A stretch of 64,000 nucleotides of DNA from Rhodobacter sp. (GTDB lineage Bacteria; Pseudomonadota; Alphaproteobacteria; Rhodobacterales; Rhodobacteraceae). The position numbers were made by a program, and so were the translations under genes. Below, one piece after another: positions 41,361-50,645 of the stretch; positions within the stretch are counted from its first letter, which is position 1, and every line of letters starts with the position of its first letter. A model generated the notes under the pieces. That model was given only the letters and a program-made list of their open reading frames with translations. It had not been told where the DNA came from and made no database searches. The stretch covers positions 186,001 to 250,000 of the forward strand of contig JADJAB010000006.1 of NCBI GenBank assembly GCA_016704435.1. Direction: 5' to 3'.

Positions 41361-44227
41361 CCCAGCCCAAGCTGAATCTGTCGCCCCCGGTGTCGGACGA
41401 GGTGCGTCAGACCACCTGCTACATGTGCGCCGGCCGTTGCGGCATCAACGTGCATCTGAAGGACGGCCGCGTCAGCTATATCGAGGGCAACCGCGATCAT
41501 CCGGTCAACAAGGGCGTTCTTTGCGCCAAGGGTGCCAGCGGCATCATGCAGGTTACCGCGCCGTCGCGCCTGCGCGCGCCATTGCGGCGGGTGGGGCCGC
41601 GCGGGTCGGGCGCCTTCGAGGAAATCAGCTGGGACGAAGCGCTTGAACTCGCGGTCTCCTGGATGAAGCCGCTGCGTGAGACGGCGCCGGAAAAGCTGGC
41701 TTTTTTCACCGGCCGCGACCAGTCGCAATCGCTGACCGGCTGGTGGGCGCAAGCCTTCGGCACGCCTAACTACGCCGCGCATGGCGGGTTCTGTTCGGTG
41801 AACATGGCGGCGGGAGGCATCTACACCATCGGCGGCGCGTTCTGGGAATTCGGCCAGCCCGACTGGGAGAGGACGGAGCTTTTTGTGATGTTCGGCGTGG
41901 CCGAAGACCATGACAGCAACCCGCTCAAGATCGGCATCGGCAAGCTGAAGGCGCGCGGTGCGCGGGTGATCAGCGTCAACCCGGTGCGCACCGGCTATTC
42001 GGCGGTGGCCGACGACTGGTATGCGATCACGCCGGGCACCGACGGCCTGTTGATCCTCAGCCTCGTCCATTGCCTTCTCGAGGCGGGGAAGATCGACCTC
42101 GACTATCTGGCGCAGTGGACCAACGCGCCGATGCTGGTGAACGCGGCCGAGGGGCCGGAGAAGGGATTGTTCGTTCGCAATGCCGAAAGCCAGCCTTTCG
42201 TGATCGACCGTCGCACCGGCCAGCCCGCGCCCTGGGATGGCGCGGGAGTGGAGCCGGACCTCGGCGCGGACTGGCAGGGGAACCGCAGTGTTTTCCGCCA
42301 CCTGGCCGAGACTTATCTTGGGCCGGCCTACGCCCCCGAAGCCGTCGCCGACCGTTGCGGCATCGCCGCCCCGCGCATCCGCGCGCTGGCCGCCGAACTC
42401 GCAGAGGCGGCTTTTGACCGCGCCTTTGCCGTGCCGCGGCCCTGGACGGATTTTCGCGGCAACCGGCATGAAACCATGCAGGGCCGCCCGGTGTCGTTCC
42501 ACGCGATGCGCGGGATTTCGGCGCATTCCAACGGCTTTCAGACCGCCCGCGCGCTGCATCTGCTGCAGATCCTGCTTGGGTCGGTCGAGGCGCCCGGCGG
42601 CTACCGGCTGAAGCCGCCCTATCCAAAGCCGGTCGAGGCCCATCCGACGCCGCATTTCGTGACCGTTCCCGGCAAGCCGCTGTCGGGCCCGCATCTGGGA
42701 TATGTGCGCGGGCCGGACGACCTTGCGCTGCTGCCCGACGGCAGCCCGGCGCGGATCGACAAGGCGTTTTCCTGGGAGAACCCGTTCTCGGCGCATGGGC
42801 TGATGCATATGGTCATCCCCAACGCCCATGCCGGCGATCCCTACCGCATCGACACGCTGTTTCTCTACATGGCGAACATGGCGTGGAATTCTTCGATGAA
42901 CACCGCGCAGGTCATGGAAATGCTGACCGCGAAAGAGGGCGACGACTACGTCATCCCGCGCATTATCTATTCCGATGCCTATGCCTCCGAGATGGTCGCC
43001 TATGCCGACCTGATCCTGCCCGACACTACCTATCTGGAACGCCACGACTGCATTTCCATGCTGGACCGGCCGATCTCGGAACCCGATGCGGCGGGTGATG
43101 CGATCCGTTGGCCGGTGGTGGCGCCGGACCGCCCCGGTTCTTTCGGCGTGCGGGGGTTTCAGTCGGTGCTGCTGGATCTGGGGGCAAGGCTGGGCCTGCC
43201 AGGGATGGTGAACGAGGACGGCACGCCAAAATACCGCGACTATGCCGACTACATGGTGACCCACCAGCGCCGCCCCGGCGTGGGGCCGCTGATCGGCTTT
43301 CGCGGGGATGGAACGGCCGAGGGGCGGGGTGCGCCGAACCCCGATCAGTTGCAACGCTATATCGAGAATGGCGCCTTCTATCAGGCGCATGTGCCCGAAG
43401 AGGCTGCGTTTTTCAAACCCTGGAACGCCGCCTATCAGGACTGGGCGGTGCGGTTGGGCATCTACGAGACGCCGCAGCCCTATCTCTTTTCGCTATGGTC
43501 CGAGCCGATGCGCCGGTTTCAGCTGGCCGCCGAGGGCCATGGCCCGCGCCAGCCGCCCGACCATCTGCGCGCAAGGCTGAAACAGGCGATGCACCCGTTG
43601 CCGATCTGGTATCCGCCCTATGGCGATGCGGACGCGGCCTTCGGCTACAAGGTCCACGCGCTGACCCAGCGGCCGATGGACATGTATCACTCCTGGGGCA
43701 GCCAGAACGCCTGGCTGCGCCAGATCCGGGGGCGGAACCTGTTGTATCTGCCGACGAAGATCTGGCTTGGGCAGGGGTTCGAGGCGGGCGATTGGGCGCG
43801 GGTCAGCTCTCGTTCCGGGCTGATCACGGTGCCGGTGGCGCATATGGCGGCGCTGAACGAAAACACCGTCTGGACATGGAACGCGATTGGCAAGCGCAAG
43901 GGTGCCTGGGCGCTGGCGCCGGATGCGCCCGAGGCGACGGTGGGTTTCCTGCTGAACCACCTGATCTCCGAGCTTCTGCCGCGACAGGAGGGCGGGCCGC
44001 GGCTGTCGAACTCGGACCCGGTGACGGGGCAGGCGGCCTGGTTCGACCAGAGGGTGCGGCTGGAGCGGGTGCCCGCGGCCGAACGGCCGGCGCAAAGCGC
44101 GCCGAGCTTTCCTGAATTGCCCGACGTGCCGCGCGCGGGTGGGGGTCGGGTGCAAAATTTCTCGAAGAATCTTGACCGGAATTTTCGAGAATTCCGGGGC
44201 CCGCGCGATCCGGAGGGTGCGCCATGA
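41357..44227 (+). CDS. soeA: Sulfite dehydrogenase molybdopterin subunit SoeA
   Basis: Molybdenum-bis(MGD) oxidoreductase of 956 residues that oxidises sulfite to sulfate in the cytoplasm. The N-terminal iron-sulfur site is CYMCAGRCGINVHL (C-x2-C-x3-C) with the fourth cysteine in GVLCAKGA. MRGISAHSNGFQTARALHLL and the molybdopterin-binding segments AYASEMVAYADLILPDTTYL and MYHSWGSQNAWLRQI follow. No Tat signal is present, as known for SoeA and unlike periplasmic PhsA/PsrA relatives. It overlaps ackA and is followed by FeS and membrane subunits, the soeABC order. Alternative family names (thiosulfate or polysulfide reductase) fit less well with the taurine genes. Confidence 0.87.
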   Translation: MTQPKLNLSPPVSDEVRQTTCYMCAGRCGINVHLKDGRVSYIEGNRDHPVNKGVLCAKGASGIMQVTAPSRLRAPLRRVGPRGSGAFEEISWDEALELAVSWMKPLRETAPEKLAFFTGRDQSQSLTGWWAQAFGTPNYAAHGGFCSVNMAAGGIYTIGGAFWEFGQPDWERTELFVMFGVAEDHDSNPLKIGIGKLKARGARVISVNPVRTGYSAVADDWYAITPGTDGLLILSLVHCLLEAGKIDLDYLAQWTNAPMLVNAAEGPEKGLFVRNAESQPFVIDRRTGQPAPWDGAGVEPDLGADWQGNRSVFRHLAETYLGPAYAPEAVADRCGIAAPRIRALAAELAEAAFDRAFAVPRPWTDFRGNRHETMQGRPVSFHAMRGISAHSNGFQTARALHLLQILLGSVEAPGGYRLKPPYPKPVEAHPTPHFVTVPGKPLSGPHLGYVRGPDDLALLPDGSPARIDKAFSWENPFSAHGLMHMVIPNAHAGDPYRIDTLFLYMANMAWNSSMNTAQVMEMLTAKEGDDYVIPRIIYSDAYASEMVAYADLILPDTTYLERHDCISMLDRPISEPDAAGDAIRWPVVAPDRPGSFGVRGFQSVLLDLGARLGLPGMVNEDGTPKYRDYADYMVTHQRRPGVGPLIGFRGDGTAEGRGAPNPDQLQRYIENGAFYQAHVPEEAAFFKPWNAAYQDWAVRLGIYETPQPYLFSLWSEPMRRFQLAAEGHGPRQPPDHLRARLKQAMHPLPIWYPPYGDADAAFGYKVHALTQRPMDMYHSWGSQNAWLRQIRGRNLLYLPTKIWLGQGFEAGDWARVSSRSGLITVPVAHMAALNENTVWTWNAIGKRKGAWALAPDAPEATVGFLLNHLISELLPRQEGGPRLSNSDPVTGQAAWFDQRVRLERVPAAERPAQSAPSFPELPDVPRAGGGRVQNFSKNLDRNFREFRGPRDPEGAP

Positions 44228-44958
44228 CCTGCCTGCCTGCAAAGGTCGACAAGACGCTAGGTCTGGTGATCGACCTTGACACCTGCGTCGGCTGTCAGGC
44301 CTGCGTCACCGCCTGCAAGGGCTGGAACGATCAGGGGTACGGCGTGCCCTTGTCGGATCAGGATCCCTATGGTGCCGACCCCTCGGGCACCTTCCTCAAC
44401 CGGGTGCATTCCTATCAGGTCGAGGTTGCCGATGCCGCGCCGCAGATCGTGAACTTCCCGCGCTCTTGCCTGCATTGCGCCGACGCGCCCTGCGTCACCG
44501 TTTGCCCGACCGGCGCCAGCTACAAGCGGGCCGAGGATGGCATCGTGCTGGTCAACGAAGACGCCTGCATCGGCTGTGGCCTCTGCGCCTGGGCCTGCCC
44601 CTATGGCGCACGCGAGATGGATGCGGCGGCCGGGGTGATGAAGAAATGCACCCTTTGCGTCGACCGCATCTATAACGACCAGCTGCCCGAACAGGATCGA
44701 GAGCCCGCCTGTGTGCGCACCTGCCCGACCGGCGCGCGGCATTTCGGCGACCTGTCGAACCCGCAAAGCGCGGTCTCCAGGCTGGTCGAGGCGCGTGGCG
44801 GTTATGCCCTGATGCCCGAGATCGGCACCGGGCCCGTCAACCGCTACCTGCCGCCGCGCAAGAAGGGGGCTGGCCTTTCCGGCCCCTTGACCGCGCTGGT
44901 GGATCTGCCGGCGACGGGCCTGGCGGGCTGGCTTGACCGGCTTCTGGGAAAGCTCTGA
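44224..44958 (+). CDS. soeB: Sulfite dehydrogenase iron-sulfur subunit SoeB
   Basis: DmsB/NrfC-type electron-transfer protein of 244 residues with four [4Fe-4S] motifs: CVGCQACVTACKGWND (near 21), CLHCADAPCVTVCPTGASY (near 81), CIGCGLCAWACPYGARE (near 113), and CTLCVDRIYND ... CVRTCPTGARHFGD (near 141-175). It passes electrons from SoeA to SoeC. It starts inside the end of soeA (4-base overlap) and overlaps soeC by one base. The absence of a signal peptide agrees with a cytoplasmic-side complex. Confidence 0.9.
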   Translation: MTCLPAKVDKTLGLVIDLDTCVGCQACVTACKGWNDQGYGVPLSDQDPYGADPSGTFLNRVHSYQVEVADAAPQIVNFPRSCLHCADAPCVTVCPTGASYKRAEDGIVLVNEDACIGCGLCAWACPYGAREMDAAAGVMKKCTLCVDRIYNDQLPEQDREPACVRTCPTGARHFGDLSNPQSAVSRLVEARGGYALMPEIGTGPVNRYLPPRKKGAGLSGPLTALVDLPATGLAGWLDRLLGKL

Positions 44959-45833
44959 TGCATCCTGCCCCCTCGGTCATCCTGTTCACGGTCCTCTCCG
45001 GCGCCGGTTTCGGGTATCTTGCCTTTCTTGCCCTTGGCTTTCCGGCCGTCGCGGGCTGGGCGGGTTTTGCGGCATGGGGGTTCGGTTACGCGATGGCGGT
45101 GTCTGGCTTGCTGGCCTCGACCTTCCACCTTGGCAACCCGCAACGCGCGCTGCTTGCCTTCTCGCAGTGGCGGTCAAGCTGGCTTAGCCGCGAGGCCTGG
45201 ACCTCGGTCGCGGCTCTTACGGCGCTGGCCCCGATGGCGCTGTCGGACTGGCTGGGCCTTGGCCTGCTGCGCGGCTTCGGGCTGGTCGGCGCGGCGTTCT
45301 GTGCGGCGACGGTGATCTCGACCGCGATGATCTATGCGCAAATGAAGACGGTGCCGCGCTGGCGCGACTGGTCGACGCCCGTGATGTTTGCAGCCTTTGC
45401 CGTGGCGGGCGGGGGCGTCCTGGCCGCACCGCCGGTCTGGGCGGCGGCGCTGGCACTTGCGCCGGGCGCGGCGCTGATCCTGAGTTTCCGGCGAGGTGAC
45501 GGGGCCTTTGCGGCGGCGGGTCACAGCCTGGGCAGCGCTACCGGGCTGGACCGGCTAGGCCAACCGTCAGTGTTCGAGCAGCCGCATACCGGCGGCAACT
45601 ACCTTATGCGCGAGATGATCCATGTCGTCGGCCGGCGCCACGCCGCCAGGCTGCGCCCTATCGCCCTGCTTCTGGCGGCGGCGGTGCCGGCGCTGCTGCT
45701 GGTGATCCTGCCCGTGCCCCTTGCGCGCCCGCTGGCCTTTGCAATTCATCTTGCCGGAGCACTGGCCGCGCGCTGGCTGTTCTTTGCCGAGGCCGAGCAT
45801 GTCGTGGGGCTATACTACGGCAAGCGCGGCTGA
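44958..45833 (+). CDS. soeC: Sulfite dehydrogenase membrane anchor SoeC
   Basis: DmsC-type integral membrane subunit of 291 residues with eight or more hydrophobic helices that passes electrons to quinone. HPAPSVILFTVLSGAGFGYL at the start, STFHLGNPQRALLAFSQWRSSWLSREA (near 52-78), and the histidine-rich YLMREMIHVVGRRHAARLRP (near 213) match DmsC/SoeC proteins. The start codon overlaps the soeB stop (TGATG). It is followed 13 bases later by the phosphomannomutase gene, so that gene may be co-transcribed. Confidence 0.88.
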   Translation: MHPAPSVILFTVLSGAGFGYLAFLALGFPAVAGWAGFAAWGFGYAMAVSGLLASTFHLGNPQRALLAFSQWRSSWLSREAWTSVAALTALAPMALSDWLGLGLLRGFGLVGAAFCAATVISTAMIYAQMKTVPRWRDWSTPVMFAAFAVAGGGVLAAPPVWAAALALAPGAALILSFRRGDGAFAAAGHSLGSATGLDRLGQPSVFEQPHTGGNYLMREMIHVVGRRHAARLRPIALLLAAAVPALLLVILPVPLARPLAFAIHLAGALAARWLFFAEAEHVVGLYYGKRG

Positions 45834-45846
45834 CAGGAGGATTGCC

Positions 45847-47212
45847 ATGCTGAATTGCTTCAAGGCCTATGACATCCGCGGCCGTCTGGGAGACGAGCTG
45901 AACGAGGACATCGCCCGCCGCATCGGCCGGGCCTTTGCCGAGGTGCTGGGCGCCTGCCGGGTGGCGGTGGGGCGCGATTGCCGCGCCTCGTCGGCGGCGC
46001 TGATGGCGGCGACGGTCGAAGGGCTGGTCGCCGCCGGGGCCGAGGTGCTGGACCTTGGCCTGTGCGGCACCGAAGAGATGTATCACGCCGTGACCTGGCT
46101 GGGCGCCGATGGCGGGATCGAGGTGACGGCCTCGCACAATCCGATGGATTACAACGGGATGAAGATGGTGCGGCGGGGCTCTGCGCCGCTGGACGCCGCT
46201 TCGGGGTTGCAGGCGATCCATGACCTGGCCGATGCGGCGGTCTTTGCCGAACCGGCCGAAAAGGGGCGGGTGACAGCGGCCGGGGGCGCTCGCGCAGCCT
46301 ATGTCGCCACCGTCGCGGATTTCGTCGATGTCGCGGCGCTGCGGCCGCTGCGTGTGCTGGTCAACTGCGGCAATGGTGCGGCGGGGCCCACATTCGACGC
46401 GCTGGCGGCCGAACTGGCCGCGCGCGGCGCGCCCCTGCGTTTCACCCGCCTGCACCATGACCCCGACGGCAGCTTTCCCAATGGCATCCCGAACCCGCTG
46501 CTGCCGGAAAACCAGCCAGTCACCGCGCAGGCCGTGGTGGCGGCGGGTGCCGATCTGGGCATCGCCTTCGACGGCGATTTCGACCGCTGTTTCCTGTTCG
46601 ATGCGACCGGCGCTTTCGTGCCCGGCGAATATGTGGTGGCACTGCTGGCCGAGGCTTTTCTCGTGCGGGAGCCGGGCGCGGTGATCGTGCATGACCCGCG
46701 GGTGATCCGGGCGACCGAAGAGGCCGTGGCGCGCGGCGGCGGGCGGGCGGTGGCGGCGCGGACCGGGCATGCCTTTCTCAAGCAGACCATGCGGGAGACC
46801 GGCGCGGTCTATGGCGGCGAGATGTCGGCGCACCACTATTTCCGCGATTTCATGGCCTGCGACAGCGGCATGATCCCCTGGCTTCTGGTGATCGACCTCA
46901 TGAGCCGCCGCGGCGCTTCTCTTGCCGATCTGGTCGGCCGGAGGCGGCGCGAGTATCCCTCTTCGGGCGAGATCAACGTTCGGGTGGCGGATGTGGCGGT
47001 GGCGGTGGCGCGTGTCGAGGCGGCGCGGGGCGGTGCCGCACGGGCGCGCGACGTGACCGGACGGCCTGTCGCTGGATTTCGGGGCGTGGCGGCTGAACCT
47101 GCGGGCCTCGAACACCGAACCGCTGTTGCGGCTGAACGTCGAGGCGCGCGGCGATGCCGGGCTGGTGGAGCGCGGCGTGGCCCAGGTGCGCGCCCTGGTC
47201 GCGACGGGGTGA
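45847..47212 (+). pseudogene. manB: Phosphomannomutase/phosphoglucomutase, frame broken near 3' end
   Basis: Alpha-D-phosphohexomutase that interconverts mannose (or glucose) 6- and 1-phosphate for cell-surface sugars. MLNCFKAYDIRGRLGDELNE starts the protein, VTASHNPMDYNGMKMV (near 97) carries the phosphoserine loop, FDGDFDRCFLFDATG (near 238) the metal-binding loop, and GEMSAHHYFRDFMACDSGMI (near 323) the sugar loop. The frame then breaks near 47060 by one extra base; past it [21 protein letters not shown] is the phosphate-binding loop of the normal domain 4, ending at 47212. CAGGAGG precedes the ATG. The product would be about 455 residues. The break could be an assembly error. It lies 13 bases from soeC, an unusual partner. 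Confidence 0.85.
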
Positions 47213-47524
47213 TGCGGCCGGCGGTGAAGCAATTGCGCGCCTGCCGGCGCAAGGCTTGTTGTCTTGCAGAGGTCCCGCCCGTTTCGGGTGCCGGCTGATG
47301 GAGGGGCGCAGCCCCTCCAAACCTCCCCGGCATATTTGCCCCAAAGCGGAAGGCGGGAAACATGCCTGGTTTTCCTCTTTGCCGAAGCATTCTCCGGGGG
47401 GCGCGGCGAACGCCGTCATTCGCCCATGGGGGTGGAAGCCCCCATCGCCGGAGCCGGTTGGCGCATCGCGCCAGAGGCGAGAAAAGGGACTTGCGCCGCA
47501 AGGCGCGCTATCGCCTTGCCGGCC
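47213..47524. repeat. Intergenic region with palindromic (REP-like) elements
   Basis: Two strong stem-loops stand in this 312-base gap. GGAGGGGC-GCA-GCCCCTCC is at 47300-47318, and ATGGGGG (47426-47432) pairs with CCCCCAT (47439-47445). The first is followed by AACCTCCCCGGCATATTTGC, a word string I associate with a dispersed palindromic repeat in rhodobacteral genomes, which is from memory. No gene is recognised in the gap. Convergent orientation (plus-strand phosphomannomutase, minus-strand hypothetical gene) suggests termination functions. Confidence 0.55.
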
Positions 47525-47863
47525 TCAATGCAGGGCCGCGCCGGGAGATTGTGCCGTGTCGCGGCGGATCGGCCAGCCGGGTCGTGGCTTCAGTTGCTGC
47601 TGGACCGGCTTCACCGTCACCACATGCGTGGCGCGGTCTTCCCAGTAGCGCGGGTCCTGACGGATCTTGGGCGGGAGCAGGTAGACGTTGAACACCAGCC
47701 GTTTGCGCAAGGCAACCTCGGCCGCGTTCCAGCGGCCGCTGCGCTGGTCGGCGGGCGCGGCGATCAGGGCTGCTCGCAAATCCGCCTCGCGCCGGCGCAG
47801 GCGGGCGATCTCGGCCCTTGTGTCGGCCAGTTCATCGGCAAGGCATGCCATCATCGTTGTCAT
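47525..47863 (-). CDS. Small conserved hypothetical protein
   Basis: A 112-residue protein with a helical, charged N-terminus (LADELADTRAEIARLRRREA, coiled-coil-like) and a basic second half holding VFNVYLLPPKIRQDPRYWEDR. The start at 47863 is chosen because AAAGGGG lies a few bases upstream; the frame is open to 48079 without another ribosome site. No transmembrane segment, no signal peptide, no known family. A cytoplasmic structural or regulatory role is possible. It is divergent from the membrane protein at 48063. Confidence 0.6.
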   Translation of the reverse strand: MTTMMACLADELADTRAEIARLRRREADLRAALIAAPADQRSGRWNAAEVALRKRLVFNVYLLPPKIRQDPRYWEDRATHVVTVKPVQQQLKPRPGWPIRRDTAQSPGAALH

Positions 47864-48062
47864 CGCGGCCCCTTTCTGGTGCATGTTTCCGGAATGTTCC
47901 GGATGAGACTGCGGCAGAAGGCTTAACGCCCGGTTAGCGAAGACCCCACGGCATGCGGCAGGCCGGCTCGCGTTCCTTTCGCGCGCAGGCGGGCCTTGCC
48001 AAAGCCGGGTCGGCGGCGCAGGTTCGGGGCATTGGTATTTTCCTGACGGCACGAGGCAGGGC

Positions 48063-49082
48063 ATGTGGGACTTCAGCATTGGTCGGGCGATCGGCCTGAT
48101 GGTCGGGACGGCCCCTTTCGTTCTGTTCCGGGTGATCGTCTACTTCGCCATTTCGGCGGCTTTCGTTGTGGTCACCGGCACCGGCGCCGGGGTCGGCTAT
48201 GGTGTCGGCATGTTCGGCGATGACGATTTTCAGGCCAGTTCCACCGCCTGGGGTGCCTTTGCCGGCTTCGGCCTGACGGCGGGCGTCATCTTCTTTCTGC
48301 GCGACTACATCCTCTATATCGTCAAGGCCGGCCATATCGCCGTGATGGTGGAGTTGCTGGAGGGTCGCGAGATCCCCGGCGGGCAGGGCCAGATCGACTA
48401 TGCCCGCGGCATCGTCACCGAACGCTTCGGCCAGGCCTCGGCCCTTTTCGCGCTGGATCAGTTGATCAAGGGCGTGGTGGGCGCCATCACCGGGCTGATC
48501 CAGGGCATCCTGACCATATTCCCGATCCCTGGCCTTGAACGCATCATGGGTGTGGTGCGGGCCTATCTGCGGCTGGCCGTCGGGCTGGTGGACGAGGTGA
48601 TCCTGGCCCATGCCATCCGCACCCGCGCCGACAACCCGTGGAAATCGGCGCAGGAGGCGCTGGTGCTTTACGCCCAGAACGCGCGGCCGATGCTGATCAA
48701 CGCCGCCTGGCTGACCTTGATCACCTGGGGGCTGGCCTTCGTGATCTTCCTGGTCATGCTGGCCCCGGCGGCGGGCGTCGTCTACCTGCTGCCCGGCAAG
48801 GCGACGGCGGGAATGCTGGTCTTTGCCGTGCTCTTTGCCTGGGCTGTCAAGGCCGCCGTGATCGAGCCTTTCGCCCTGGCCTGCCTGCTGCAGGTCTATT
48901 TCAAGGAGACCGAGGGCGAGGTGCCGAACCCGGACTGGCAGGCCAAGCTGGAAAACGCCTCGACCAAGTTCCGAAAGCTGGGCGAGCGGGCGATGCAATG
49001 GGTTGGCGGTCGGGCGGGCGGCAGTCGGGCGGCAGACGGCAAGGCGGCAGACGGGCAGGGCGCGCCAGGGGGGACGGTATGA
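48063..49082 (+). CDS. Multi-spanning membrane protein of unknown function
   Basis: A 339-residue protein with about six hydrophobic segments (for example LMVGTAPFVLFRVIVYFAIS, FGLTAGVIFFLRDYILYIV, LTLITWGLAFVIFLVMLAPAA). The segment IDYARGIVTERFGQASALFA lies between helices near residue 118. The C-terminal 50 residues are charged and low-complexity. It looks like a conserved rhodobacteral inner-membrane protein but I cannot assign a family. The start of the downstream secreted protein overlaps its stop by 4 bases, so the two are likely linked in function. Confidence 0.75.
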   Translation: MWDFSIGRAIGLMVGTAPFVLFRVIVYFAISAAFVVVTGTGAGVGYGVGMFGDDDFQASSTAWGAFAGFGLTAGVIFFLRDYILYIVKAGHIAVMVELLEGREIPGGQGQIDYARGIVTERFGQASALFALDQLIKGVVGAITGLIQGILTIFPIPGLERIMGVVRAYLRLAVGLVDEVILAHAIRTRADNPWKSAQEALVLYAQNARPMLINAAWLTLITWGLAFVIFLVMLAPAAGVVYLLPGKATAGMLVFAVLFAWAVKAAVIEPFALACLLQVYFKETEGEVPNPDWQAKLENASTKFRKLGERAMQWVGGRAGGSRAADGKAADGQGAPGGTV

Positions 49083-49750
49083 AGCAACTGGCGATCTGCC
49101 TGGCGCTGATCGGTGGCTCGGCGCTGGCCGAGCCGGTCGAGGTCAGCTTTACCGCGCCGGCCGCGCTGGCCGATGCGCCAGTGTTCTGGGAGGCGCTGCC
49201 GATCGACATCACCGGCACCGAGGGAGAGGTCTTTCCCGTCGCCTCGGACGAAGGCATCACCGGGCCCTGGACCGTCGCGCTGGAGCCGGGACTGTGGCAG
49301 GTCACGGGCCTTGCCGGGGCGGATTTCCTGAACGGCCAGGTCACCGTCGCCGCCGCCGGCGAAAGCCATGAGATCGCCATCGAGCCACCGTTGCCGCCTC
49401 CGCCCTATGCTTGCCCCGACGTGGTGGTCTGCCATTTCACCGACAGCCAGACCCTGATCGGCTTTGACCTGCCGCAGGGCTGGGCCGCCGACCAGCCCTT
49501 TGTCGCCGACCTTGGTGGCGGCGTGACGGCCGACCGGGTCAGCGTCGTCTTTTTCGAGGATGCCGAGGGCGAAGGCGGCGAGGCCTGGTTCCTGAACCCC
49601 GCCGAATGGTATGACGAGATCGGCCCTTGCCGCGAGGTCGCCTTGGGCAATCTGTGCACGCAGAACCTGGGCGAAGTCTCGGAAGGCGCGTTCCAGATCA
49701 TCGCGCCGTCGCTGCGCCGGGTCACCGCAGAAGAGGCCGCAGCGCCCTGA
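49079..49750 (+). CDS. Secreted protein of unknown function, coupled to membrane protein
   Basis: A 223-residue protein with a signal peptide (MKQLAICLALIGGSALAEPV, cleavage after ALA). Cysteines at PYACPDVVVCHF and GPCREVALGNLCTQ (four in all) suggest disulfides in a periplasmic or extracellular protein. The mature part is beta-rich and acidic. It resembles in style, though not by clear alignment, the secreted proteins of the 12.6-17.8 kb locus. It is coupled to the upstream membrane protein gene. No known domain; function unknown. Confidence 0.7.
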   Translation: MKQLAICLALIGGSALAEPVEVSFTAPAALADAPVFWEALPIDITGTEGEVFPVASDEGITGPWTVALEPGLWQVTGLAGADFLNGQVTVAAAGESHEIAIEPPLPPPPYACPDVVVCHFTDSQTLIGFDLPQGWAADQPFVADLGGGVTADRVSVVFFEDAEGEGGEAWFLNPAEWYDEIGPCREVALGNLCTQNLGEVSEGAFQIIAPSLRRVTAEEAAAP

Positions 49751-49883
49751 GCCGGCGGTGCGGCAAGGTGGGGCTGGCAGAATCCCTCCGCATGCGGCAG
49801 AAAGAACCCGTGCGGCCCGTTGCCCTTGGCTGCGGGATGTGCTTAGACATTCAAGAGACACAATCTAAACCGATAGGTTCAGA

Positions 49884-50537
49884 ATGAGCGAGTTCGCCTC
49901 CCGCCGCATGATGATGGTGGATACCCAGGTCCGCCCCTCGGACGTGACGAAGTTTCCGATCATCGACGCCATGCTGCACGTCCCTCGCGAGGTCTATGTG
50001 CCGCGCGACAAGCTGCAGGCCGCCTATATCGGCGAGAACGTCGAGATTGCCCCCGGCCGCGTGGTGCTGGAGCCGCGGACGCTGGCCAAGATGCTGGATG
50101 CGCTGGATATCCAGCCGGGCGAGATGGTGCTGGATCTGGGCTGCGGGCTTGGCTATTCGGCAGCGGTGATCGCAAGGCTGGCCGATACCGTGGTGGCGGT
50201 GGAGGAAGACGCCGATCTGGCCGCCGAGGCGCAACGGGCGCTGTCGGAGGAAGGCGTGGACAATGCCATCGTGGTGGCCGGTCCGCTGGCCGAAGGTGCG
50301 GCCCGGCACGGCCCCTATGACGTGATCACGATCGAGGGTGGCATCGAAGAGTTGCCCGAGGTACTGGCCGCGCAGTTGAAAGACGGCGGTCGCATCGCGG
50401 CGGTCTTCATGGAGGGGGCCCTGGGCACTGTGAAGACCGGGATCAGGCACGACGGCCGGATCGTCTGGCGCTTTGCCTTTCACGCCGCGGCGCCGCTGCT
50501 GGCAGGCTTTGCCCGGACCCGTGGCTTCGTTCTGTGA
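49884..50537 (+). CDS. pcm: Protein-L-isoaspartate O-methyltransferase
   Basis: SAM-dependent repair methyltransferase of 217 residues that methylates damaged isoaspartyl residues. [53 protein letters not shown] (near 57) and the SAM-binding [20 protein letters not shown] (near 82) are the family signature. GTTCAGAATGAG provides a modest ribosome site. It is followed by a tolC gene, a pairing common in alphaproteobacteria. The role in protein repair is well known for the family. Confidence 0.9.
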   Translation: MSEFASRRMMMVDTQVRPSDVTKFPIIDAMLHVPREVYVPRDKLQAAYIGENVEIAPGRVVLEPRTLAKMLDALDIQPGEMVLDLGCGLGYSAAVIARLADTVVAVEEDADLAAEAQRALSEEGVDNAIVVAGPLAEGAARHGPYDVITIEGGIEELPEVLAAQLKDGGRIAAVFMEGALGTVKTGIRHDGRIVWRFAFHAAAPLLAGFARTRGFVL

Positions 50538-50645
50538 CGCCGCGCTGATCGCCATGGCGGCTGCGCGCCGCCGCGGCCCGACGACAGATGCACCCGGACC
50601 CCGCACATCGGGCGGAGAGGCGGGCGGAAGACAGGAAGGCAGACG

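Noticed and set aside
41357..45833. Naming the molybdoenzyme a thiosulfate/polysulfide reductase
   Set aside because: No Tat signal, an operon with xsc and ackA, and subunit order A-B-C fit SoeABC better; a biochemical test would be decisive.
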